Shown here: positions 13,642 through 21,080 of the stretch, piece after piece | How the letters are laid out: every line of letters starts with the position of its first letter | How positions within the stretch are numbered: position 1 is the stretch's first letter | Virus record (IMG/VR): IMGVR_UViG_3300021594_000545 | Location: 1-30,026 of that record | Length of the DNA: 30,026 nucleotides | Reading direction: 5' to 3' (one strand) | Source: a virus | Notes under the pieces: generated by a model | Told to the model about the DNA's origin: nothing | The model's database searches: none | The model's input: the letters and a program-made list of their open reading frames with translations, nothing else | Position numbers and translations under genes: made by a program

Positions 13642-13739
13642 GACTAACTACGAAGGAGCATTTTTTGAATTTAGGTAAAACAATGGATAAATAGAGTTCC
13701 GTAGTTGTCTTAGTTAAATATAAAAATTTTTATACCCAA
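13642..13739. other. Short intergenic region with inverted repeats
   Basis: About 100 bases without a gene. AACTACG (13646-13652) and CGTAGTT (13700-13706) can pair across 47 bases. Near the right edge is the 16-base palindrome TATAAAAATTTTTATA (13719-13734), which on the - strand may help terminate the leftward gene ending at 13740. I see no coding frame. Whether the first pair forms a small RNA is unknown. Confidence 0.4.
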
Positions 13740-14141
13740 TTAAATATTTTTATTTTTTTTATTTTCATAAACATTCGGATTTCTTGATCCATCTGGAAGA
13801 AATAAGTTATAAATCTTTTTTACTCTTTTTTTATATTTCAAATTGTGTTTATCACAAAACTGTTGATGAACGTCTTGATTTACATCATACCCAATTTTGG
13901 TTATGAATTCATACATCAATAAAAAGTCTTCTTTATGTGCGGCTTTTATATTGAATTGATCTTCCCATTTTTGTTGATATGGTTTAACTTTTTTCCAATC
14001 ACCATCTCCTTTATAAATTTTTTTATTCTGACTTTTGCAAATTTTACATCTACTGTCATATCCATCTTTGAATACATTATTCTTGTAAAATTGTTTAATT
14101 GGCTTTTCAATGTTGCAGGCTTTACATATTTTCTTATCCAT
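13740..14141 (-). CDS. Zinc-ribbon protein, possible HNH endonuclease relative
   Basis: I place the start at the ATG at 14141 (MDKKICKACNIEKP) instead of one nine codons upstream. The 133-residue product has a zinc ribbon, C6-x2-C9 and C32-x2-C35, with FY-x-N-x3-KDGY-x-S-R-C-x2-C between them. This is the N-terminal ribbon common in phage HNH homing endonucleases. However, no HNH catalytic triad is visible in the rest: the remainder is basic and helical with a DVHQQFCDKHNLKYKKR part that has one His-rich cluster. It may be a nuclease relic or a DNA-binding protein. It is a lone leftward gene between rightward ones, as expected for a mobile insertion. Confidence 0.6.
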   Translation of the reverse strand: MDKKICKACNIEKPIKQFYKNNVFKDGYDSRCKICKSQNKKIYKGDGDWKKVKPYQQKWEDQFNIKAAHKEDFLLMYEFITKIGYDVNQDVHQQFCDKHNLKYKKRVKKIYNLFLPDGSRNPNVYENKKNKNI

Positions 14142-14182
14142 AATGATAAATATATTGTATCTAGGCAATATTTATATTTAGT

Positions 14183-14674
14183 ATGATTGATGATTGGATC
14201 AATAATAACATAAAAGAAATGAAAAAGATTGTAAATGCAATTTCAAAAAAGAATGATCTTGACTTATTTCAAATATGTGTTGAGCAATTTTTAACTAATC
14301 AGAGATTGAAAGAAATTCCTGATAAAGAAAAATTATATTTCTTCTCAAAGATTGTAAAGAATAATTTTTTTTCCAAGTCAAGCCCATATTATTATACTTA
14401 TGGTAAACATAAATTTAGTGAATTTACTCAAAAGATTGAAATTATTGATGATCCAATTAAAGAATATGTTGATCTTGAATGGGTAAAAAATGAATTAAAA
14501 AAAATTGATTGGTATTATAGAAAATTATTTGAACTCTATATTGAAGAAAATTGTAGTATAACAAAACTAAGCCAAAGAACTACAATACCCATCAATAGTG
14601 TGTCAAGAGATATAAATAAAGTTAGAAGGATATTAAATAAAAGGAGAATTAAATTTTTAGAAAATGGGTTGTAA
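14183..14674 (+). CDS. Sigma-like transcription factor (region 4-type helix-turn-helix)
   Basis: The 163-residue protein ends in a helix-turn-helix of the sigma-70 region 4 type: residues 112-150, YRKLFELYIEENCSITKLSQ, then RTTIPINSVSRDINKVRRIL. Upstream is a helical part (DLFQICVEQFLTNQ ... FFSKIVKNNFFSK, YYYTYGKHKFSEFTQKI) as in region-2-like domains of minimal sigma-like phage factors. It is probably a phage regulator that redirects host RNA polymerase to later promoters. The family is inferred from the C-terminal pattern. The ATG at 14183 sits beside an AT-rich divergent region whose other side carries the zinc-ribbon gene. Confidence 0.65.
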   Translation: MIDDWINNNIKEMKKIVNAISKKNDLDLFQICVEQFLTNQRLKEIPDKEKLYFFSKIVKNNFFSKSSPYYYTYGKHKFSEFTQKIEIIDDPIKEYVDLEWVKNELKKIDWYYRKLFELYIEENCSITKLSQRTTIPINSVSRDINKVRRILNKRRIKFLENGL

Positions 14675-14963
14675 TTGCAAACAAGCACCAACAATAAAGA
14701 AACCAAACGTGGTTAGAGTAAATGGTGTAAATACCATAACAGAAAAAATACCATTACCATATACAAGAGAGAATTTAAATAGATGTAATGATTATTTTAT
14801 CTCAAGGATCCAAAGTGATAATGAAAAAAATTGGGTTATAGATTTTCATAATGAACATTTCGATGAACAATTTCCACATGGTTATTCTGGTGATGGTTGG
14901 CTTAGAATAAAAAAAAGAATAGATCATCTTAGAAGACAATTAGATGATTTTGAAAACAACTAA
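14664..14963 (+). CDS. Hypothetical protein, 99 residues, Cys-rich N-terminus
   Basis: I recognise no family. The first residues MGCNCKQAP contain a C-x-C that could bind a metal or be lipid-modified, although there is no signal peptide. The rest has NVVRVNGVNTITEKIPLPY, then a helical part with RENLNRCNDYFISRIQSDNE and an acidic C-terminus with HLRRQLDDFEN. It overlaps the sigma-like gene by 11 bases (ATG at 14664 inside its last codons) and so is probably translated with it. Confidence 0.6.
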   Translation: MGCNCKQAPTIKKPNVVRVNGVNTITEKIPLPYTRENLNRCNDYFISRIQSDNEKNWVIDFHNEHFDEQFPHGYSGDGWLRIKKRIDHLRRQLDDFENN

Positions 14964-14974
14964 AAAACAATTAT

Positions 14975-15361
14975 ATGGGTTATAAAAATATAGAACCAAG
15001 ATGGAAGAAAGGTGAATCAGGAAATCCAAATGGAAGACCAAAAAAACTTCATCCAACTTTGATGAAAACAACTGCGTATTCAAAGAGTCAAATTGTAGAT
15101 ATAATACAATACATGGTGTCATTAACTGAAAAACAATTGAATGAAATATTAGATGATTCCAACTCAACGGTATTTGAAAAGACAATTGCAAGTGCAATAA
15201 AAAAATCAATCTCTAAGGGTTATCTGGATTCAATAGAGACATTATTAAACCGTGTGTATGGTAAACCTAATGAATCACTGGATATCACGTCTAATGGTAA
15301 AACTCTCAATGATAAAATTGAGATTGAAATAATAACAACTAAAATGAAAAACAATGATTGA
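14975..15361 (+). CDS. Probable small terminase subunit (DUF5681 type)
   Basis: The 128-residue protein starts with RWKKGESGNPNGRPKK, the DUF5681 signature found in small proteins next to phage large terminases. A helical domain follows (KSQIVDIIQYMVSLTEKQL..., then a STVFEKTIASAIKKSISKGY segment and LDSIETLLNRVYGKPNE). Small terminase subunits bind DNA and start packaging. The gene lies two genes before the large subunit, from which it is split by a methyltransferase gene and a tiny basic gene. Its stop overlaps the next start by 8 bases. Confidence 0.7.
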   Translation: MGYKNIEPRWKKGESGNPNGRPKKLHPTLMKTTAYSKSQIVDIIQYMVSLTEKQLNEILDDSNSTVFEKTIASAIKKSISKGYLDSIETLLNRVYGKPNESLDITSNGKTLNDKIEIEIITTKMKNND

Positions 15362-15974
15362 AACAAATCCCAACATGGAAAGATGTGATCTTCATGTTGT
15401 AAAAGAAATGGTAGATAAATATGGTCTTCAAGGAGACATAATTGAATTTGGAACATTTTCATGTGAAAGTGCATTATACCTTGCATCACAATTTCCTGAC
15501 AGAACCATTTATACAATAGACCATTTTGAAGGTCTTGAAGCGAGTAATCAACCCCTTCCAACGTCAAGTAATTGGACTGAAGGTCAATTTGCTTTGGGGC
15601 ATCCTGATTATCAAGCAGGTCATATTCCAAAAACAATTGATGAAGCAATACAAAAATTATCTCAAAGACCAAATATCCAATTGATCGTAAAAGATGTTCA
15701 CAAATTGGAGCATCCTTATCAACATGGGATCTTACAAAAAATTGCTTTTGCAAATGTTGATGTTGACATATATGAACCAACAGTAAGTTCATTAAAATTC
15801 TTGGCTGCTTGTGATTGGAAAGAAATTTTTATACGTTTTGATGATTGGCACGGTGGAGAAAGTGAATATGATTTTCATGAAAGACTTGCATTTAAAGAGT
15901 GGATCGAAGAACATGGATATGAATATGAAATAACTCACGGTGGTTATATTGGTGGTGTATTTGTAAAAAGATAA
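15354..15974 (+). CDS. TylF/MycF-like O-methyltransferase
   Basis: The 206-residue protein has the macrocin O-methyltransferase (TylF) pattern: GDIIEFGTFSCESALYLAS near residue 27, DRTIYTIDHFEGLE near 49, VDVDIYEPTVSSLKFL near 135-150 and RFDDWHGG near 161-168. In the family the aspartates at 136/138 and 163-164 bind metal. Such enzymes methylate sugar hydroxyls, for example in surface glycans or in natural products. The substrate here is unknown. It lies between the terminase genes, where it is not needed for packaging, and may change a phage or host surface sugar. Confidence 0.75.
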   Translation: MIETNPNMERCDLHVVKEMVDKYGLQGDIIEFGTFSCESALYLASQFPDRTIYTIDHFEGLEASNQPLPTSSNWTEGQFALGHPDYQAGHIPKTIDEAIQKLSQRPNIQLIVKDVHKLEHPYQHGILQKIAFANVDVDIYEPTVSSLKFLAACDWKEIFIRFDDWHGGESEYDFHERLAFKEWIEEHGYEYEITHGGYIGGVFVKR

Positions 15975-15975
15975 T

Positions 15976-16101
15976 ATGGCAAAAACAAAATCATTAGATT
16001 CAAGAAAAATATCATTTGGTAAAAGAAAAGGTAGAAAGGCAAAAAAATCCAAAGGACCCAAGGATAAAAGTGTTTCAAAATATAGAGGTCAAGGTAGATG
16101 A
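15976..16101 (+). CDS. Tiny basic protein, 41 residues
   Basis: Too short for usual annotation, but it fits exactly between a TAAT junction and the large terminase: the ATG is at 15976 and the stop TGA overlaps the terminase ATG (ATGA at 16098-16101). It is extremely basic (MAKTKSLDSRKISFGKRKGR..., ending VSKYRGQGR) with no acidic cluster. I recall similar short Lys/Arg-rich proteins just before the large terminase in Bacteroidetes phages. Its charge suggests DNA or RNA binding, perhaps in packaging. Function is inferred. Confidence 0.65.
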   Translation: MAKTKSLDSRKISFGKRKGRKAKKSKGPKDKSVSKYRGQGR

Positions 16102-17237
16102 AGATACAAACAACAAGAGTTTTTCAAGATTTAATTTCAACTGACAAACGTGTTTGTATATTTCAAGGATCAAGTCGTGCCAGCAAAACTTATAACATTT
16201 TAATTTATTGGGTTTATAAACTAATTCAAGAAGACAATAAAGTTTTATCAATTGTTAGAAAAACACTTCCTGCACTCAAAGGATCCGTGTTGAGAGATTT
16301 AAAAGAAATTTTACAATTATTTGGTGTGTATGATCCAGATAAATGGCATGTAAGTGATGGTTATTATGAACTTGGAACAAATATAATTGAATGGTTTAGT
16401 TGTGATGATGAAACAAAACTCAGAGGTAGAAAAAGAGATTATTTATTTGTAAATGAAGCCACAGAAATAACTTATGATGAATACGTTCAATTGATTCTTA
16501 GAACTTCTGATCGTATAACAATGGATTTCAACCCAAGTTTATGGAAGAGTTGGTTATATGATTTAGAAGGTCAACCAGATGTATTTTATACCATTACAAC
16601 ATATAAAGACAATCCATTTCTTCCACAAACACAAATAGATGAAATTGAAAAATTAAAAGATCGTGATCCAAATTTGTGGCGTGTTTTTGGGCTCGGTGAG
16701 AAAGGAATTCCAACTAGGGCGGTATTTACACACCATCAATTTTATTATGATTTACCTCAAGGTGCAAAGTTATTGGCTTATGGAATAGATTTCGGGTATA
16801 ATGATCCAAGTGTATTGATTAGTGTTCACAAGTTAAATGATTCAATTTATTGTAAAGAACTATTATATTTAAAAAATATAACAATCCCTGATTTTATTTA
16901 TAAGATCAAAGATCTTGGAATCAATTTAACTGATGATTTTATTTGTGATAGTGCAAATCCGCAAGCCATTGCTGAGTTGCATAGAAATGGAATAAATTCA
17001 AAAAGTGTAAAAAAAGATACCATACTTGCAGGAATTGATTTAATCAAAAGAAGCAAATTTTATGTTGAAGCAAACTCACAACATTTAATTGAAGAATTAC
17101 AAATGTATCAATGGAAACAAGATAAGAATGGTAATAACTTAGATGAACCTGAAGATAAAAATAATCACTTGCTTGACGCGATCAGGTATGTTTTACAAAT
17201 GAAAGTTATGAGAAATACAGGAACTTTTGTTTATTGA
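16098..17237 (+). CDS. terL: Terminase large subunit
   Basis: The 379-residue protein is the ATPase-nuclease of DNA packaging. The ATPase has a Walker A-type loop, QGSSRASKT at residues 23-31, and a Walker B with glutamate, RDYLFVNE at 113-120. The nuclease shows its acidic residues in GIDFGYNDPS (Asp231), FICDSANPQA (Asp284) and NNHLLDAIRY (Asp360). The GSSRxSKT loop is typical of Terminase_3-type enzymes. The length is somewhat short but normal for this group. The ATG overlaps the stop of the basic gene before it. The following gene starts 22 bases after its stop. Confidence 0.92.
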   Translation: MKIQTTRVFQDLISTDKRVCIFQGSSRASKTYNILIYWVYKLIQEDNKVLSIVRKTLPALKGSVLRDLKEILQLFGVYDPDKWHVSDGYYELGTNIIEWFSCDDETKLRGRKRDYLFVNEATEITYDEYVQLILRTSDRITMDFNPSLWKSWLYDLEGQPDVFYTITTYKDNPFLPQTQIDEIEKLKDRDPNLWRVFGLGEKGIPTRAVFTHHQFYYDLPQGAKLLAYGIDFGYNDPSVLISVHKLNDSIYCKELLYLKNITIPDFIYKIKDLGINLTDDFICDSANPQAIAELHRNGINSKSVKKDTILAGIDLIKRSKFYVEANSQHLIEELQMYQWKQDKNGNNLDEPEDKNNHLLDAIRYVLQMKVMRNTGTFVY

Positions 17238-17259
17238 TAAAAAAAAGATATTTAATAAT

Positions 17260-18000
17260 ATGACCACTAATTACATTGACTTTAAAGGAAAGAAATATGT
17301 TCTTAACGAACCAACAGTTTCCAACTGGGCTGAAATAATGAAAATGAAAGATCTTCTTACTGAACAAGAAATGTATGTCAAAATGATTTCCAAGGTTTCA
17401 GGAATAGATGAAAAAGAAATACTTGAAACAGACGCCACAACCATAGCCCATATTGGATCCATCATACAAAGTTATTTGAATGATGAAGATCAAGAATATT
17501 ATCCATACATAACACATAAAGGAGTTGAGTATCAAATTGTGGATATAGAAAAAATAACGTTTGGTCAATTTGTAGATATTGACACATTTCTTGGCAAAGA
17601 TGAAAATTATAGAATTGCAAATCTAAGTGAACTTGCCGCATATTTATATGTTGAAAAAAACACAGAATATTCTCAAAGTAATTTCAAAAAGAGAATTGAG
17701 TCATTTAAAGATCTTCCATTAAAGTATGTTGAAGGATCAGTTTTTTTTTTAATAAATTTAGAGAAAGTATTGCAAGAACTTACACCGGTTTATTTAAACA
17801 ACAAGATAATGTGGCAGATGATGAGACTGAAAATAGTTTTATCAAGTTTTGGGGCTGGTATTCGTGCATATCTCTCCTTGCCCAAGACAAAGTTTGGAAA
17901 ATTGACAGCATTACTGACCTTAGTCTTATTACCTGTCTTAACCATCTTTCTTACATTAACGACCTTAATCAAGAAAGGAATAAGCAAATTAAAGAAATAG
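17260..18000 (+). CDS. Probable tail assembly chaperone, unshifted product
   Basis: I place the start at the ATG at 17260 (MTTNYIDFKGKKYVLN), which shares the 16 bases ATATTTAATAATATGA with the portal start, not at an earlier frame start at 17227. The 246-residue product has an early helical domain (VSNWAEIMKMKDLLTEQEMY...), an ITFGQFVDIDTFLGKDE segment near residue 104 and an LPLKYVEGSVFFLINLEKVLQELTP segment near 152-176. This layout is that of a tail assembly chaperone. After the U UUA AAC site at 17793-17799 this frame continues as leucine-rich sequence, whereas the -1 frame gives a more ordinary protein end. It is thought to hold the tape measure protein during tail assembly, which fits the tail genes that follow. 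Confidence 0.6.
   Translation: MTTNYIDFKGKKYVLNEPTVSNWAEIMKMKDLLTEQEMYVKMISKVSGIDEKEILETDATTIAHIGSIIQSYLNDEDQEYYPYITHKGVEYQIVDIEKITFGQFVDIDTFLGKDENYRIANLSELAAYLYVEKNTEYSQSNFKKRIESFKDLPLKYVEGSVFFLINLEKVLQELTPVYLNNKIMWQMMRLKIVLSSFGAGIRAYLSLPKTKFGKLTALLTLVLLPVLTIFLTLTTLIKKGISKLKK
17793..17799 (+). promoter_or_regulatory. Putative -1 ribosomal frameshift site, U UUA AAC
   Basis: TTTAAAC lies in the exact reading register for X XXY YYZ slippage: zero-frame codons TTA and AAC. After slipping, reading goes on at CAA (17799-17801). This is one of the strongest known slippery heptamers. No clear downstream stem-loop is seen, which is not always needed in bacteria. A T10 run at 17741-17750 is a second possible slip or sequencing-error site. 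Confidence 0.65.
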
Positions 18001-18005
18001 ACTAA
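17799..18005 (+). CDS. -1 frame C-terminal extension of the tail chaperone
   Basis: The -1 frame is open from at least the T10 run to the TAA at 18003-18005. From the slippery site it reads QQDNVADDETENSF, then IKFWGWYSCISLLAQDKVWK, then IDSITDLSLITCLNHLSY and a charged INDLNQERNKQIKEID end. The WGWYS...LA...I..IT.L....CL..L pattern resembles C-termini of chaperone-like tail proteins in Bacteroidetes phages. The stop overlaps the next start as TAATG, a coupling that supports this frame. The shifted product (180 + 68 residues) is about the same length as the unshifted one. A single-base assembly error in the T10 run is the alternative. Confidence 0.6.
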   Translation, partial: QQDNVADDETENSFIKFWGWYSCISLLAQDKVWKIDSITDLSLITCLNHLSYINDLNQERNKQIKEID

Positions 18006-19681
18006 TGCCAACGCCAACTCCAACGCCAACACCAACTGTTTCTCCACTTCCAGATACAGTAAATCTCAGATCATTTGCTGATGATTTCTATTATCTAACA
18101 CAGAAACACAAGCAATTAAATTCATTTGGTCTTGGTAATTTGGAGTATATCACATATCTTCAACAACAAAGACAAGCACAAGAAAATACACATGATCAAT
18201 CACCATTGTATCCTTTGTTATTTGTTGTTCCATCAAAAGTTGTAAATAATTTAAGATATAAAGAGTGGAATTTCAACACTCTTGTAATGGATATTGTATT
18301 CAGAGATAATACAAATCTTGTTGATACAGTTTCTGATACATTGCAAATATTACAAGATGTAATTAGTCAATTCAAATATTCTGTTGAACAATCTCAAGGA
18401 GATTATTATAGAAAATATTTTATAACTGAAACAATCAATTGTATACCATTTATTGAGAAGTATGCAGACATGACAAATGGTTGGAATGCTGAATTAAAAG
18501 TTGAGACAATTTCACCATTAGATAGGTGTGCTGCGGCTTATAATACATTTACAGGAACACCTATATTTCATTTGGCTGGAATAAATCACAAAACAATTGT
18601 TGATGATTTTCAGTTATTAGCCAATTATCACAAACAATTAAATTCATTTGGTTATGGTGATCTTGGTGAATTTAGTTATAATGTGGATCAAAGACTAAAA
18701 CAAGATAATCCTAGTGATAATGCCGTAGTTTATCCTTATTTATATGTCATACCAGGAAATGTTGAACAACAATCAACACACATGACTTATAATTTTGATT
18801 TGATTGTGTCTGATATTATTGAAAGAGATTTAAATAATCAAGTAGATGTATTGAGTGATACATTACAAATAATGGATGATATTATAGGTCAATTTAGACT
18901 TAGTGTTGAAGATTCACTTGGTAATTTTAATAAAGAGTATTATTTGGATCAACCTGTTGTTTGTATTCCATTTATTGAAAAATATCATGATCTTCTTGGT
19001 GGTTGGAGTGCAAATATCCAGATCCAAGTTATGACACCACTTGACCGCTGTGATGCTGCGTTTTATCCATTTGAAACACTCACACCAACACCATCACTGA
19101 CTCCAACACTTACTCAAACACCAACTAATACTAATACTCCTACAACAACTCAGACCCCAACGAATACATCTACAAATACACAAACCCCAACTCAAACACC
19201 TACAAATACTCAAACATCAACTCCTTCTAATACACCAACTCATACACCGACTGCAACCAATACAAATACACCAACCACTACTTCTACTCCAACAAACACG
19301 CCAACAAATACAGAAACAAATACACCTACACCTACCCCTTCATTTACACCTACACAAACAATAACAAATACTCCATCAATAACATCAACACAAACTCAAA
19401 CTCCAACAAATACAGAAACAAATACACCTACACCTACTCCGTCTATTACTCCAACAAATACAGAAACTTCTACACCAACACCAACCCCATCAATAACACC
19501 AACATTTACTCCAACACCTTCTTCAACACCAGTTGTAGTAATAAACGAATGTATTTGGAATGAGAATGCTGATCAATGGAATCAAGAATATATTACATGG
19601 GATAACTGTCCAAGTTATTTATTACAAGAAAACTTGGATTATATCTTACAAGAAAATAACGACAAAATTATAATAACTTAA
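18005..19681 (+). CDS. Tail protein with duplicated domain and long Thr-Pro linker
   Basis: The 558-residue protein starts with a short MPTPTPTPTP run, then has two copies of one domain, about residues 17-180 and 196-355. Shared landmarks are DDF..L...HKQLNSFG.G.L, VYP.L.V.P, VD..SDTLQI..D.I.QF..SVE and C.PFIEKY.D...GW.A, then PLDRC. A 155-residue Thr/Pro/Asn/Gln-rich linker follows (about 357-512), then a short aromatic C-terminus (CIWNENADQWNQEYITWDNC). The domain looks like a tail-terminator or other small virion protein that was duplicated. The linker is probably an extended flexible spacer. It contains a 35-base in-frame direct repeat (19301-19335 and 19403-19437). Function is inferred from position. 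Confidence 0.6.
   Translation: MPTPTPTPTPTVSPLPDTVNLRSFADDFYYLTQKHKQLNSFGLGNLEYITYLQQQRQAQENTHDQSPLYPLLFVVPSKVVNNLRYKEWNFNTLVMDIVFRDNTNLVDTVSDTLQILQDVISQFKYSVEQSQGDYYRKYFITETINCIPFIEKYADMTNGWNAELKVETISPLDRCAAAYNTFTGTPIFHLAGINHKTIVDDFQLLANYHKQLNSFGYGDLGEFSYNVDQRLKQDNPSDNAVVYPYLYVIPGNVEQQSTHMTYNFDLIVSDIIERDLNNQVDVLSDTLQIMDDIIGQFRLSVEDSLGNFNKEYYLDQPVVCIPFIEKYHDLLGGWSANIQIQVMTPLDRCDAAFYPFETLTPTPSLTPTLTQTPTNTNTPTTTQTPTNTSTNTQTPTQTPTNTQTSTPSNTPTHTPTATNTNTPTTTSTPTNTPTNTETNTPTPTPSFTPTQTITNTPSITSTQTQTPTNTETNTPTPTPSITPTNTETSTPTPTPSITPTFTPTPSSTPVVVINECIWNENADQWNQEYITWDNCPSYLLQENLDYILQENNDKIIIT
19301..19437 (+). repeat. 35-bp direct repeat in the linker of the preceding gene
   Basis: CCAACAAATACAGAAACAAA... 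occurs identically at 19301-19335 and 19403-19437. The spacing is 102 bases, a multiple of three, so unequal recombination would keep the frame. A shorter third copy begins near 19451. Confidence 0.9.
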
Positions 19682-19682
19682 T

Positions 19683-20249
19683 ATGGCAAACTTACCAATT
19701 AGTCAATTACCATCAACAACAGCAATTACAAAAGACACACTTTTTGTTTGTGTTGCAAGTGGAACAACATACCAAGTAAAATCACCTTATATTGGACTTG
19801 GAAATTTACATGGATCATTTTATTCAACTGTGTCTCAAACTGCGGCAACAACAACATCCGCTTATGCGATGAGTGCAGAAACAACGGCATTCGGTCAAGG
19901 TATAACAGTGGTTGATGGATCAAAAATAACTACTGAAAGTGGAGGAACATTTAATGTCCAATTTTCAGTTCAACTAGACAAATCAGGAGGATCTGCTGGT
20001 ATTGTTTCAATTTGGTTTAGAAAAAATGGAACAAATATTGCTTATTCAAATACTGACGTGACGCTTGCAAATAATAATAATCTATTGGTTGCGGCATGGA
20101 ATTTTGTTGAAGAATTAAATGCTGGTGAATACATTGAAATTATGTGGTCAACAACAAATACAAATGCTTTTCTTGTTGCCGCTGGTGCACAAACAAATCC
20201 AACAAGACCAGAAACACCATCAGTTATTATAACGATGACACAAGTATAA
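19683..20249 (+). CDS. Tail fibre-type protein with C1q/TNF-like jelly roll
   Basis: The 188-residue protein starts with ANLPISQLPSTTAITKDTLF, a beginning common to phage fibre proteins (ISQLP...). Then comes a GSFYSTVSQTAATTTSAYAM segment, ITVVDGSKITTESGGTFNVQFSVQL, IVSIWFRKNGTNI and LNAGEYIEIMWSTTN. This is the strand pattern of a C1q/TNF-like jelly roll, a trimeric fold that in phages and bacteria binds sugars or receptors. The short size and fibre gene neighbourhood suggest a receptor-binding tip or fibre adapter. It overlaps nothing and starts in a TTAATATG context. Confidence 0.65.
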   Translation: MANLPISQLPSTTAITKDTLFVCVASGTTYQVKSPYIGLGNLHGSFYSTVSQTAATTTSAYAMSAETTAFGQGITVVDGSKITTESGGTFNVQFSVQLDKSGGSAGIVSIWFRKNGTNIAYSNTDVTLANNNNLLVAAWNFVEELNAGEYIEIMWSTTNTNAFLVAAGAQTNPTRPETPSVIITMTQV

Positions 20250-20272
20250 ATTAAAAATTAAAACAAAATAAT

Positions 20273-21079
20273 ATGCCTACTTTAAGTGGACAAACAATAC
20301 AATCGACATACCAAGGCTTATTGAAATTAGCCAACTCAACATCAGGTATAACATCAACTCCTCAACAAATTCAAGATGGCTTGGGTAATGACACAGGAAC
20401 AAGAATTGCAACAAACTTCTTGTCTGCACCAAATGTGTTTCCAATGACCTCATCAGCAAATTTCATTCCTGATTATATGGGACCTGGATTTCTTTCTGCC
20501 GCGGTTGTCCCACAAGCAAACCAACAAAATAAACTAAATGCTTTCTTATTTTATGACACAGGTAAATATGATTATTCGGCAATTACCTATTCAATTGTTT
20601 CTGCAACAACCACGACTGATGTTGTAGATGTTGCTTTTTATAATACACAATATTCATCTCAAACAGGAGTAATCCCCTACCAATTGATCATGTCAGGAAT
20701 AACACTGTCAACATCACCAGGTGGAACATTTTTTGTTCAAACTAATTTACCATCAACACTTTCTTTTTCAGGATCTGGTGGTGGTTGGTATTACATGGTT
20801 ATGAAAATTTCTAATTCTGGCGTAACGCCCACCATTAGGTATTCACAAAATGCTATTTCTGTAAGTCCTACCGCTTCATTGATGGGTTTCCAAAATGGGC
20901 TTGTGAGAAATAGATCTGTAAACGCAACTTCTGCTGGTATTGGAACAAATAATAATATTCCATGTTATATTTTGAACGGGACAACCAATTTCCAAACATC
21001 ATTCTCAACCACTGATGGAGCAATAAACACAGGTGTGAATCCATACATTATGGGATTTGCTTTAAGATGTATTAAGTAA
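20273..21079 (+). CDS. Tail fibre or structural protein
   Basis: The 268-residue protein begins PTLSGQTIQSTYQGLLKLAN and STPQQIQDGLGNDTGT, a start I recall from fibre proteins of Bacteroidetes phages. The main part is rich in Ser, Thr and aromatic residues with many beta-strand patterns (KYDYSAITYSIVSATTTTDV..., GTFFVQTNLPSTLSFSGSGG, MVMKISNSGVTPTIRY). It has no coiled coil. Its 23-base spacing from the C1q-like gene suggests that the two form one receptor-recognition unit. Confidence 0.55.
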   Translation: MPTLSGQTIQSTYQGLLKLANSTSGITSTPQQIQDGLGNDTGTRIATNFLSAPNVFPMTSSANFIPDYMGPGFLSAAVVPQANQQNKLNAFLFYDTGKYDYSAITYSIVSATTTTDVVDVAFYNTQYSSQTGVIPYQLIMSGITLSTSPGGTFFVQTNLPSTLSFSGSGGGWYYMVMKISNSGVTPTIRYSQNAISVSPTASLMGFQNGLVRNRSVNATSAGIGTNNNIPCYILNGTTNFQTSFSTTDGAINTGVNPYIMGFALRCIK

Positions 21080-21080
21080 T

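Noticed and set aside
14173-14180. TATATTTA before the sigma-like gene as a promoter
   Set aside because: It ends only two bases before the ATG, so a transcript would start within the gene; it is probably AT-rich background or a motif for another role.
17227-17259. Upstream ATG start at 17227 for the tail chaperone gene
   Set aside because: The ATG at 17260 sits in the same 16-base context as the portal start, and the extra 11 residues look like low-complexity AT-rich noise overlapping the terminase end.
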